From the NCBI GenBank assembly GCA_032988165.1, contig JANTQF010000023.1, positions 124,001 through 188,000 on the forward strand: 64,000 nucleotides of DNA. The letters are read 5' to 3'. Shown one piece after another: positions 1 through 11,516 of the stretch. Positions within the stretch are counted from its first letter, which is position 1, and the number at the start of each line of letters is the position of its first letter. The notes under the pieces are model-generated. The model did no database searches and was not told the DNA's origin. It worked only from the letters and a program-made list of their open reading frames with translations. Made by a program: the position numbers and the translations under genes. This DNA is from Emmonsiellopsis sp. PD_33. Lineage: Eukaryota; Ascomycota; Eurotiomycetes; Onygenales; Ajellomycetaceae.

Positions 1-3000
1 AAGAAAGGTTAGGGAAGAGCTTTCAGGAGACTTGTATATAGTATGTAACGGCTATATTCATTTCTTTGCTGTCATATTTGCTGAGTAGTAATGTTTAAAT
101 AACCATAATCCCCCCTTGAAGCATCATTTAATGGTGGTTGGGACCCAAGTAAGAAGAGGGGGACTGTGATAGATAGTTAACTACTACATTAATTGCCCAA
201 TGAGTTCTGCTACATACAGTAACTACATAGATATGAAAACCATTCGTTCGACCGTAGATAGCAACTCCGTAACTAGTTAAACAAGAGATGTAAATCAATC
301 TATGTATCGGCTCATATACTTCACTAACCCCCTCTCTCAACATTTAGTTAACTAGTTAGTTTAAGCCACATGTGCCCATCCGTGGTTTAGTTAACTACCA
401 TAGTTCACCCAATATCTGAGATCGAAACGCCCCCACTCATCGATGAATGATCTCCACCCATTAATGACGATTCATGGATCTAGTTGATGGGACACCGAGC
501 AAATCCGACTTCTACTACTCCATACGCACGAGAGTAGGTTTCTATTCGATGGAGCTAGAAAGATGGGGGAGGTGTGGTGGGAGTGAAAGCTATGTTGGCT
601 AGTATCTAACTGCTATTTAGTATTGTATGTGTGTAGATACACAAGGGCAGAAATGATAAGCTGGGTTGCTAGGAGGGAAGGAAAGGAAAGGAAAGGAAAG
701 AAAAAGGATTTAACAAACAGTTTATATCACAGCAACCCACCCCTTGGTTGAACCCCTTTACGGCCATTGATATTTATCCTTGGTACTCTCCCATCTCCTC
801 AAATCGAGGAAATAGGGAAAGGTGCAATGGTAAAATAAGTACAAGGATTCATTCTGTTTTATTCTGTTCAGGGGAAGGGGTTTCTGTTCTGATCTAATAT
901 ATTTCTGCTCTGGTCTATTTTGTTCTGACAGGAAAGTTCAGAGAGTCTGTATGTAGATGGGATGGGGCTGGTTGGATGTCTATGTATAGTTAACAGCTGG
1001 TGATGGCTCTGTCTGGGACGCAACTATGAACCACAGCTTAACTAAAGGAAGAAATGAATGGAGAAGGAGGATTCTGTGCAGTTATTATAGTTAAGTTAAT
1101 AGTGATGATATTGGTAAAATGTATTATTTTCAGTAAGGAGGTTAGAGGAGAGACAATGTCTTGTCTGATCGATAAATCCTGCTTCTGTGGATTCCTTTTT
1201 TTTCTTTTTCTTCCTCCACATTATCCAGGCTGACTGACGGCCTACAGGCTAGGTAGTTACGGAGCACACTGTACAGCCATGACGTCCGCTGCCAATGGGG
1301 GTCGGTTGCTCAGGAAAGCCGAGACATTCCTTATCTCCAGACTCCAGACTCCTGTCTGTGCATCTGCCCACTGGGTCCTTTTGCCGCAAGAAGCAAAAAA
1401 ATAAGGGCAACTTACGTCCGTAGTTTAATGCAGCCTGCAGGGGAAAAAAAGCAAAAGCAAAGGATAAAAAAAAAATTCAAAGGAGGAACACTAAAGTAAA
1501 AAAAGGGCTGATTACTGGCTTGCGCAATGCTCACTGCTCAGTGATTGGCAATGAGATCATCCCGAGATTCCCTCCGGTGGAGCTCTCGAGAAGTAAGCGA
1601 GCTGTACAACACCATTGTCTATTTTTCTGGGGTTGATCAATATGATCTGTAATAATGTTGCTCGCTTAGTAGCGGGGCATGGCCATGGCGGCATTGCCGA
1701 AGGAGGACGCCGGACGGTGCAGTGTGTTCCCTTCACTGGAATTTGTAAGGCTTGGTGGGGGGTTTGGATTCATGATGAGCCTGAGGTGAAGTTAACAGCC
1801 AGTCCAGGGTTCAGTCAAATAGGTATCAGGCGCCTCGGCAATGTCAGCGTGAACCTGATGTATTTGTAGCAAGAACAAGGGATGGATATATACGGCCGAG
1901 ACGCGGTATTTATGCGAGCCGATTCAGCAGAATGTCTCGTCTCCCTTTCTGCTAAAAGTTCTCGCTACTGCAGGACGGATCACTGGGCAGCGGACAGCGA
2001 GAGAGGGGGACGCAGGGGCAAACTGGCTAAAACTTAGCCCAACCCTAAAAAAGAAGAGATGTTTGATGTTTGATGATCGGCTCCATTTATTTCCAGGCGC
2101 GCAAACACCACGGACATCACCCCCCTCCCCCCATTTGGCCCAGAAAGAAGGCGACGACAAACCCGGTTCCATGACGAGAGGTGTCAGGATTTGTGGCAGA
2201 CCTGGCGGAAGGGCCCAAGCTCGATCGGAAGCCTAGCTAGGCGGGACTCCATCGGGCGACCTTTAATATCAGCCTCAGGGAATTCGTGTTTCGGGTTGGG
2301 GCGAGGGCGTGGGTGGGAACAGCCGGGGAGAAGAAGCCGCTGACAATTAAGTAAGTGATGAAGGGGGATCAACGCGGTACGGGGCCAGGCATGGGAGGAT
2401 ATCAGCGTCATCGACTCAGTAACAATGGGATGGGATGGGATGTAGTGAATCTAGTGATGTAGGATAGTGGTAATTGACTTCAGAACAAAGCCATGGTTCG
2501 GGGCGGCGGTTTAGGTTATTTTGAAGCTTCCTGTTCCTGAAATCGACGATTAGTGCCAGGGGAGAGTGGAGATACCGCGCACCCCTAGTCAGCCTACTGC
2601 CACGGCTGCCTCCACCTGCCACCGCCCACCACCCGCCTGCCAGCCGCCCGTGTCGCTGTGCCCACCGCCCACGCCGTCCGCGCACCGCCCGCCCTCTCCC
2701 CCTCTCGTCAGCCTCCTCGTCCATCATCCTCCTCCTCCTCCTCCATCCAACTCCTCTGTCTCTCCTTAATTCTCCATCCTCTCGTCCATCGCTTCTCTCC
2801 CTGCGTCTCCCCCCGCCCGTCTGCTGCTCGCCATTGCCCTCGTCCTCTGGCGCCCTGGCATCTTGGTGTGGCTGGCTCCCCTCTCGCGCCCCCCATCCGT
2901 TCATTCGCTCCTTGCCCCTGGTCGGCTGCTCCTCTCGCTCGCTGGCCGTCATCTCCTCCGCTGCGCCGTCCTCAACTTCTCATACCACCGTCTACTGCTC

Positions 3001-3466
3001 CTCCAATTCGCTGCCCTAGCCGCTCGTCTCGCGTCCCGTCTCGTCCCTGATACTTTGTTGTGTGCGTCGACGCCAGCAAAGGAACAAAACCAACCCCGGT
3101 TACCCCATACCATTGTCTGCCTCCGGTGTTGTGGCCCGTTTGTTGGCGGACAATCGAACGAGTGAATGCTTTGCGGCGACCTGACGCATGCGATCAATTG
3201 CTTGACCGCGTCATTCATCGCCAGGCCTCTCGTTACTGCTTCCTTTCACTTGGGTTCAATGCGTTCGTGGCACTGAGAATCCCGAAATACCTTCTGCCTT
3301 GTCCCTTGCTCGCTGCAACCATCCTACAAACCCGTTCTTTCAACGGCTTCCTGCTCTACCCGCTGCAGATAACCCAACTGTCTCACTCCCTTCATCTGCG
3401 TCATTTTATACTCGCTCCTTTATCGAGTGCACTCGCCATCCTTTGATCCTCCGTTGCGTCGTTACA
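1..3466. other. Upstream intergenic region and long gapA leader
   Basis: No gene is supported here. A GGAAA microsatellite lies at 675-705 and A-runs lie near 1,440-1,505. From about 2,570 to 3,460 the + strand becomes strongly pyrimidine-rich (CCT/CTC/TCC tracts), as is common in leaders of highly or constitutively expressed fungal genes, so the gapA transcript probably starts in or near this stretch. Several short upstream ATGs occur there. The open frames of 60-180 codons in the tract are low-complexity and found on both strands, which is what compositional bias produces. Confidence 0.6.
675..705. repeat. GGAAA microsatellite
   Basis: About five tandem GGAAA units, the last grading into an A-run, in non-coding DNA. 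Confidence 0.8.
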
Positions 3467-6005
3467 ATGTCAGTCGCAACAATGCTACAACCAGCGTCGA
3501 GGGCCTCAAGGGCCTCGACTACTTCTTCAAACTCCTCCTTCCAGCCAGTTTCCAGGGCGAACACCATCTCTTCCCATGATACTCGATCGGTTCGCCAATC
3601 TAAGCGCATGTCCATGACTACTCTATACCTCTCAATGTCGGCAAAGGAGAAGGATTTGGAGATTTCAGATGACTTGGCCAGAGGTGCGCTCTACATCTCA
3701 CACTTCCCTGGTTTTCGTGTTCATAACTGATTCATGTCCTGTCTCATAATTTAGCCCAGCGAACACTGCGCGACTTGAAATCGAAGATATCAACACAATC
3801 CAAGAAAAACTTCGTGCTGGAGAAAGATGTTCGCTATCTCGATTCCCGCATCGCCCTTTTGATCCAAAATCGAATGGCGTTAGAAGAGGTATGGCTTCTC
3901 AACTGGAAAAACACTGGTTCTCGTGCTAATATTTTAAAAGCAAAACGAAGTTGCTAGCCGTCTTGAAGATGCCAGCGATCTCCAAGAGGGGTTCTTCCCC
4001 AATGACGATAAGACCCAGAAATATGGAAACCTTCTCTTCCTTTTGCAATCCGAACCCCGCCATATTGCTCATCTGTGTCGGCTGGTAACAATGGCAGAAA
4101 TAGATTCTCTGCTTCAGACAGTCATGTTCACAATCTATGGCAACCAATACGAGAGTCGAGAAGAGCACTTGTTATTGACTATGTTCCAGTCTGTCCTGAC
4201 CTACCAATTCGACAATACCCCCGAATACTCTTCCCTTTTGCGACAAAACACACCCGTTTCCCGCATGATGACTACATATACCAGACGAGGTCCTGGACAG
4301 GCATATCTGAAGCAAGTCCTTGCGCAGCAGATCAACTCTCTTATCGAACTGAACGATGTGGATTTGGAAATCAACCCTCTGAAAGTTTACGAGAGTATGG
4401 TGCAGCAGATTGAGGCCTCCACCGGGTCTCTTCCCTCTTATTTGCAGAAATCGGTTACCGCAGAGGTTGCCGCCGAAAATGAGCAAGTTCAAAAGATCAT
4501 TGCTCCCAGGTTAAAGATGTTGACGGATATCGCAAATACCTTCCTCGAGACAATTATCGAGGGCCTGGAGGAGACCCCATACGGTATTCGTTGGATCTGT
4601 AAACAGATTCGCAGTCTGTCCCGACGCAAGTACCCCGATGCCCAGGACCAGACCATTTGCACCTTGATTGGAGGCTTCTTCTTTTTGCGCTTTATCAACC
4701 CCGCCATTGTGACTCCTCGATCCTACATGCTTATCGAAGCCACCCCGTCTGACAAACCCCGCCGCACCCTCACCCTCATCGCCAAAATGCTCCAAAACTT
4801 GGCCAATAAGCCCTCCTACGCAAAGGAGCCTTATATGGCCAGCCTGCAGCCGTTCATCCACGACAACAAGGAGCGGGTGAACAAATTCTTGCTTGACCTT
4901 TGCGAGGTGCAAGATTTCTACGAGAGTCTGGAAATGGACAATTATGTTGCTTTGTCGAAACGTGACCTGGAACTGCAAATCACCTTGAACGAAGTGTACG
5001 CCACTCATGCGTTGCTGGAAAAGCACACTTCTGCTCTTGCTTCCCAGGACCAGCATTCCCACCTCAGTGTTTTGTTGCAGGAACTTGGGCCTGCTCCGGC
5101 GCAGCTGCCGCGTAAGGAAAACCGCACCATCAATCTGCCTCTATTCAGCAAATGGGAGGCTGCTCTTGACGACCTGACCTCTGCGCTTGACATTACCCAG
5201 GAAGAAATTTACTTCATGGAGGCCAAATCGACCTTTGTGCAGATAATGCGGTCGCTACCACATAATACTTCTGTTACTCGACGACCTCTTCGCCTTGACC
5301 GCATTGCTGAGGCTGCCGCGACGTTGAAAAACGATGCCGTCATGGTCAGAAAGGGTATCCGCACGATGGAACTATTGAGCCAGCTTCAGGAACTTGGTGT
5401 CATTGATCGTTCTGACGAATTTAGTCTGCTTCGGGACGAAGTGGAACAAGAACTGGTCCACCTTGGGTCCCTCAAGGAGAAAGTCCTCGAGGAGTCGAGA
5501 AAATTGGACGAGGTTTTCCGCACCATCCGCGACCACAATACCTACCTTGTAGGGCAGCTGGAAACTTATAAATCATATCTTCATAATGTTAGAAGCCAAT
5601 CTGAAGGCAAGCAACGAAAGCAGCAGAAACACCAAGAACTCGGACCGTACAAGTTTACCCACCAGCAACTCGAAAAGGAGGGTGTAATCCGAAAGAGCAA
5701 TGTCCCCGAGAACCGACGAGCAAATATTTACTTCATGTTCAAGAGCCCTCTACCTGGAACGTTTGTGATCAGCCTTCACTACAAGGGTGAGCCCATTTTA
5801 TCTTACACTTTTATTTTGTCCCTGTGCTAAATGATGACTTTTAGGGCGTGCACGCGGTCTTCTGGAGCTCGATTTGAAGCTTGACGATCTCTTGGAGATG
5901 CAAAAGGACAGCCAAGAAGATCTTGACCTGGAGTATGTCCAGTTCAACGTTTCGAGAGTGTTATCTCTTCTGAACAAACGATTTGCACGGAAGAAAGGCT
6001 GGTAA
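3467..6005 (+). CDS. gapA: Ras GTPase-activating protein (Gap1/Sar1/GapA type)
   Basis: Stimulates GTP hydrolysis by Ras; in Aspergillus nidulans this family controls hyphal polarity and actin. Exons read as 3467-3683, 3755-3888, 3941-5786 and 5845-6005, giving 785 residues, close to the roughly 770 of S. pombe Gap1. The start is the ATG at 3467, in frame with a Ser/Thr-rich N-terminus and a short coiled region (DLKSKISTQSKKN). The RasGAP domain spans about residues 160-480: the arginine-finger motif LLRQNTPVSRMM is near residue 215 and the signature FLRFINPAIVTP near 364. The last exon completes the RasGAP C-terminal domain and ends in the typical NKRFARKKGW. Every junction restores conserved sequence in frame. 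The gene is followed by sec14 on the same strand after 1.5 kb. The family call is secure; the symbol follows the Aspergillus name. Confidence 0.93.
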
Positions 6006-7478
6006 AGAAAGGGTGCGATTCGAGCGAACCCCCCATGGGGGGACGGGTGTGAAACCCAACACAATTGGTGAAATTTATTGTCGAACGAAATCTTGATGAA
6101 CATATCCATTCACGATCTTCCCACCTCACAGGACGCCTTGGACTTGGAGGACATTTCAGGGTTGGCTGTTGATCGGGACACACTTACGCCTTGGGCGACG
6201 AATGGATCGGGTCATATTCTGGAGTTAAGGTCTGCATTCCGCCTTGTCATTTTCCTACTTTAGTGTTTACTTTGCTATCCCCTTTTGCGATTTTGTTTTT
6301 ATCACATTTCCCTGCCCCTTCCCACTGTCGAGGTTTTCGATTTGATGATTTTGATATCCTTTTTCCTATTTTGGTTATGTTACAGTTCCGTTTTCCCTAT
6401 AATCTGTTTCATTTAACGAATCGGAGGCGGCTGGGAAAGGAATAATACCTCTAAATAGAGGTGCCTGCTTAGTTTCGGTTATTCCACCATATCCCGCTGG
6501 ATCGGATGTGGCCAGGGAATGGACGAGATACCCTTCACCAGGGGGGATGTCCCGCTATTCTCTGGAAGATACGGCGTGGAAACACCCCCCTACTAATACT
6601 GTGTTGCCTTTTATGCAGCATTGGCTTTCTGTGTGCAGTTCTTCTACCATTGCGTTTATGGCTGTTTTATTCATCCGATATCCCTTTCCCCGTGTGCTTT
6701 TGTCTTTACCTTTTTAATTCCCCAGTTCTGCCTCCCACGTTGTAATACTATGATTATGGCTCAGCAGCCCAAGGAGTTTGATGCTCTGTTGTTTTGTTGC
6801 GTTGCTTTGTTTCTCCTTGGTTGGTCGGGCACACCGTCTCCCCGCAGCAGATAGTTAATAGCAAAGTTTCGATTGATATTGTTGCTGGTGAATGACGGGA
6901 CTACGTAGATAGCTGTTTGTAGACGGTGAACCTGCGATATCGCCACCGATAGTAAAAGGAAGGTGGTTGTGGTTTGGAGACTCCCATCCAGACAACAGCC
7001 AGATCGAGTTTTCGCCGACGGAACACCCGCCAGACGTAGAAAACTCGACGACGACGAGCAGGAATTTCTTTTTCTGCTCCGTTGCTATTGCAATACATGT
7101 AGCTACTATTTATCTCCACCCATTTTGCTCACTATTGAACGCACCGCAGCTCAGGCCTCCGCGGGGCGAAATTGCCAGCGAGAGACGAGAAAAGCCAGCC
7201 AACCAGCCCACCACGCTAGGAACCGACACCGCCAAGTTCAACCGCCAACCTCCACCTCCACCCCTGAGTCCCTGGCCACCACGGCAGCATAAATAAATAA
7301 ATAACTATCCCCAGGCCAGCAGAGCACCCGCTCCTTTGCTTCTCTCTTCTCTTCTCTTCTCTCCGCTCCTCCCCACCCTCCGCCGTTTCCCTCCAACCAC
7401 CCTCTTCGAATCCAAACCCTCCGATTTTTTGGTCCTCGTCCACCACCACCACCACAACCACACCCACCCACCGCCACA
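6006..7478. other. gapA 3' flank and sec14 promoter/leader
   Basis: No gene supported. T-rich 3' flank of gapA up to about 6,900. From about 7,240 the + strand becomes C/CT/CA-rich (TCTTCTCTTCTC near 7,345, CCACCACCACC near 7,440), typical of a leader just before the sec14 start at 7,479. The short open frames here change frame with the low-complexity tracts and match no family. Confidence 0.55.
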
Positions 7479-8740
7479 ATGTCAACCACCCCGCCCACCG
7501 CCGCAACAAACCCTCTCACCCTCGACCCCAAATACGACGACTATGATTTCCCCACCACCGCTCCGGACGCCCAGTCCGGCCACCCTGGCCACACCACGCC
7601 GGAGCAGGATGCGCAGGTCTACCAGCTGCGCACCATGCTGGAGCAGGAGGGGTACACGGAACGGCTGGATACGCTGACGCTGCTGAGGTTTCTCAGGGCT
7701 AGGAAGTTCAATGTGCAGGCTGCGAAGGACATGTGAGTTGATCCAACCCTTATTCGGGACGGATTGGTTCTTTTCTTTTTAGAGGAGGGTGAGGGTTGTA
7801 TTATTCATTGATTGCTAACGGTCATGGTGGTGAGATAGGTTCGTCGAATGCGAGAAATGGCGGAAGGAATTCAAAACGGACGAGCTCGTGATTACCTTTG
7901 ATTATCCTGAGAAGGCTCAGGTGTTTGAGTATTATCCTCAGTATTATCATAAGACGGATAAGGTATGTTATGCTGTCCTTTCGTCGCCTCAAAACAAACC
8001 ACCCCCACGCATCCATCCCAACCATTCCAACCAAATTCACTTTTGCTAACTGAAAAAAATAAAAACAGGACGGTCGCCCCGTCTACATCGAACAACTAGG
8101 CAAAATCGACCTAAACGCCATGCACAAAATAACCACAGACCAACGCATGCTGCAGAACCTGGTCTGCGAATACGAAAAACTCACCGACCCACGCCTCCCC
8201 GCCTGCTCCCGCAAAGCCGGCAAGCTCCTCGAAACCTGCTGCAGCATCATGGACCTCAAGGGCGTCGGCATCACTCGCGTCTCCTCCGTCTACAGCTACG
8301 TCAAGCAGGTCACCACCATCTCGCAAAACTACTACCCGGAGCGTCTGGGCAAATTGTACCTCATCAATGCCCCCTGGGGCTTCGCGAGCGTCTTTAGCGT
8401 CGTCAAGGGCTTCCTGGATCCCGTCACCGTGCAGAAGATCCATGTCCTCGGCTCCGGGTATGAGTCTGAACTCCTCTCGCAGGTGCCCGCGGAGAATCTG
8501 CCGAAGGAGTTTGGAGGCACGTGTGAGTGCGAGGGCGGCTGTCCGCTGAGTGATATGGGCCCCTGGCAGGAGAAGGAGTGGGCCAAGGAGCCCAAGTGGG
8601 CGAAGAAGGCCGCTGCCGCCGCCGCTGCTGCTGATGCGGAGAAGAAGGAGGGCGAGGAGCAGTCGACGACTGCGGAGAAGGCTCCTGAGGAGTCGAGTAA
8701 TGGCGGAGTGACGGAGGGTGGGAAGGCGGTTGCTGCATAG
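7479..8740 (+). CDS. sec14: Sec14 phosphatidylinositol/phosphatidylcholine transfer protein
   Basis: Sec14 exchanges phosphatidylinositol and phosphatidylcholine between membranes and supports Golgi secretion. Exons read as 7479-7732, 7839-7962 and 8069-8740, giving 349 residues. The CRAL/TRIO N-terminal helices (LLRFLRARKFNVQAAKDM, around residues 68-85) are followed by the lipid-binding lobe: DGRPVYIEQLGKID, then VSSVYSYVKQ, YYPERLGKLYLINAPW and ESELLSQVPAENLPKEFGG. This order and spacing are those of yeast Sec14. The C-terminal tail after about residue 290 is Ala/Lys/Glu-rich and probably disordered, longer than in yeast but common in filamentous fungi. Both junctions restore conserved sequence (AT|G splits Met-85; YHKTDK|DGRPVY). 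Identity is secure; functional equivalence to yeast Sec14 rather than to a close homologue is inference. Confidence 0.94.
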
Positions 8741-8790
8741 ATCTTTTTTTTTTGCCCTTTTTTCTTTTCTTTTTGCGTTGTGTTTGAGTC

Positions 8791-8826
8791 GATTTGATTT
8801 GATTTGATTTGATATGATATGATTTG
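8791..8826. repeat. TTTGA / TATGA pentanucleotide repeat
   Basis: Tandem GATTT units grading into GATAT units just after the sec14 stop; probably in the 3' UTR or flank. Confidence 0.85.
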
Positions 8827-8900
8827 ACCTGCCGTTTTTGCTTGGTTCCTTAATCTTTTCTCTCCGTCTCTTTTCATGACAAATAGTTGTTGGCATCATA

Positions 8901-8940
8901 TCTATCCTATCCTATCCTATCATATCCTATCCCTATTCCT
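8901..8940. repeat. TATCC pentanucleotide repeat
   Basis: Imperfect tandem TATCC/CCTAT units in non-coding DNA about 170 bases after the sec14 stop. Confidence 0.8.
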
Positions 8941-10325
8941 ATCTTACCTACAATACCTATGTAGGTACCCACCTCACCTGCCGCTTCTATATATGCTCGC
9001 AACACATAAAACACCAGACACCAGACACATTTATCTACCGGATCTTTGAGGCCTTCTTCTTCTTTCTTTCTCTTCTCTTCTTCTCTCCTACTCCCGTCTT
9101 TTTTTTTTTTTCAGACTATAAAACGAAAATATATTCCTTTTCTTTTCTTCTTAACTTATATTTTTATCTACGAATTTATAGTGATTGGATTGATCAATCA
9201 ATTGATCAATCGAGCTAGAATTTTCAATACAGAAACTGAAAAGCTACATGCGCAAGCTGTCAACACCTTTATGAAACCCTCCCTTATGAGAAGATCATGA
9301 CTGCTGTGCTGCCAAGTGAGCAAGCACCCGCTCACCGGACAGGCCAACCTGGCCAGTAGTAGTTAACTGCAGTTTCAAAATTTGCAGCAGGCCTCCTGTG
9401 CTGTGGAGTGATTTGGTTTCGTATATGATAAAGTAAGGGTACTGAAGGGAAGGTGGTTCTCCATGGATGCGAAAAATACATGTAGCAGGCTTATCATGGT
9501 TGATACATAGTTGGAGATTTTGTAATCGCTTAAATCACGTGCTCACGCTCTGAGCAGCCAATCAACAAGTCTCTGGCACATCACATCTTCCTTTTGTTAT
9601 TCTCCTGGCTGCTGGGGGAGCCTTCAAGCCTTGACTGCTCTACTTGCAGACATCCGAAACTGTCACTGAGCTCGCCAAATCCAGTGCCATCCCCATGCTT
9701 GCACTCAGTGATACCTCATACTAGCCAGGGGGTGAAATGGGCATCTCCGTTGCTCAGGGTTTCTCATGCTGATTGATCAAGAGGTCAGGGGAAGTGATTC
9801 TCAACACTCCAGGTTGGTGCAAGCTGATTAGTCTGGGTTCCTATAAAGCCGTCAAGCAGCTTCGTGAAAAATGGTTCCAAACACTAACTTATTTACACAC
9901 ATTTATGGGCCTTTCGGCGCTCAAGCAGATGATCCTGGAGGGATTTGTGATCCGGCATTAAGATGTGATCGCATCTCAGCCACGGGAACATTTTCGACCA
10001 AGAAAGGTCCAAACAAGTCTTTCAAGGTGTGATGTGAGAAACACCGACCTTGATCGACCGTGGACCCGTCGTCCGTCTAGAGGTCGATTAGAGCTCCAGG
10101 TTACTACAAATACAGCCATGCCGTCAGCCTATTGTGGAAAACTAAGTTTATGAACAAAGTCAATATAGCGGCTCTTGCCGGAGTTCTGGAGTACCTCAGG
10201 AATGCATGCCTCCGTACGTCACGTCGATGATCTCATAACCTTCTCTATAGATTTCCTACTTAATCGCACGAATGTCTACGGATTCTATAAATTACGGCCA
10301 AACGTTGCATGCTGGTTAATCCATA

Positions 10326-11516
10326 ATGGGGCCAACATTAGACGATCTTTTTACGGGTTTAACCCTCAATGACTCCACAAATGTCTCAAAGGTACAGCTC
10401 TCACCAATTCACAACGGAGGCGCCAGCTTACAACAGAACCAGAGGCCGAAGCGGGACCATTGTGATGATCCGCTCAATCATATCCTATACTTTCATACGC
10501 GTTGCGAGTCATCCTCTGGTTATAGTGCCGACTCGCCTGATATCAACGCCGGGCTCCATGAAGCTCTTGAATTCACCGAAGACAATGTGAAAGAATGGGT
10601 GGCTTTACATGCATGGCCGGTCTGACATCCTGAACGCCTCTCCTGATAGTCCTGCAGCTAACCTCATGCTTAGGGTAACCAAGTACCCACACCATTTAAA
10701 TCGGTTACCACTGATCCTCTTCGAGCGTTCAATTATGCATTACGACTGCAGGACGAAGAGAAGGATGGAATCGAGATTGTTATAATAGATGCCTGGTTTC
10801 TAAGTCTTTACAATGTGATACCTTGCAACACATCGCGAAGCCTAGTCGGAGAGCAAGAGAATAATCTGTTCAATACAGAACTGCTCGTCTACCGATCCAT
10901 ACCCGGCGATACTATCATTGCCCGAATCCAGTGGCCTACCATTTGCAACAGCCTGGGCAAAGTTCTGCCACCCATTTCAGATTCGAGTCGCTTACAAAAC
11001 GGAATGCATTCGTTGGAGGATCTTCGACGTTCACTTCGAGGTCTAGAGCTTGAAATATCTAATCTGATCAAAATATTGCTGGATGATTTTCACCTATTCC
11101 AGTCTAGCCTTGTGACGAAACGAATAGCTATGATGATTCTAGGATGGACGCAAGGCTATTCCAGGGTAGATGATTACCCACGTTTACAGGCTCTGCTCAA
11201 ATTGGGCGCACGGAAGGATGCAATTCACGAAATCGATTATCGACTCTATATCAGATCGCTTCGTGAGCGACAAAGATTTTATTTGCATCTCATGCCCGAT
11301 GGAACAGAAAGCCTTGATGTGATGGAACGAAAGATCACAAGATACAGGAAGGTATCAGCCCTAGCATATGAAGACTGGCTTGTTGAGCGTTTGAATCTAG
11401 AGAAATTTTCTTTCCAGCAAGCAAGTGAACAAGGGCCAAAGGCGGGTGATCTTATACCGAGTTTGAGGAGCATTGGCATCGACGCCAAGCCGACGCAGAT
11501 CCAACGATTTTGTTGA
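10326..11516 (+). CDS. DUF7587-like fungal protein, function unknown
   Basis: Two exons, 10326-10619 and 10674-11516, give 378 residues. The 54-base intron has a weak donor (CCG|GTCTGA) but a good branch point (GCTAAC) and acceptor (TTAG); splicing removes an in-frame stop and joins LHAWP to GNQVPTPFKSVTTDP. The resulting region resembles fungal DUF7587 proteins: ILYFHTRCESSSGYSAD, then the W..PTPFKSVTTD block, a strand (EIVIIDAWFL) and NTELLVYRSIP..TIIARI. The R...S...E spacing (HTR, FKSVT, TELLVY) recalls R-S-E ADP-ribosyltransferase folds, but that is inference and no catalytic residue is proven. The C-terminal half (LRRSLRGLELEISN onward) is helical and unassigned. Reading frames around it are decayed or absent and it sits between conserved genes, so it looks accessory. 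The start is the first in-frame ATG; a further 3' exon is possible. Confidence 0.6.

Larger units (their letters stand above)
8741..10325. other. Gene-free interval after sec14
   Basis: Holds the sec14 3' flank with pentanucleotide repeats (8791-8826, 8901-8940), T-runs near 9,100 and a nested palindromic stretch near 9,190-9,210 in which TTGATCAA occurs twice. From about 9,300 the composition evens out and CG dinucleotides are normal, but I recognise no protein in any frame. It may hold the promoter of the gene at 10,326. Confidence 0.5.

Noticed and set aside
2416..2952. 178-codon Arg/Gly-rich frame on the minus strand
   Set aside because: Antisense to the pyrimidine-rich leader of gapA; low-complexity composition explains the open frame and no domain is present.
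7336..7677. 113-codon frame on the + strand
   Set aside because: Overlaps the start of sec14 in another frame; Ser/Pro/His low complexity.
8111..8899. 262-codon frame on the minus strand
   Set aside because: Antisense shadow of the GC-rich third exon of sec14.
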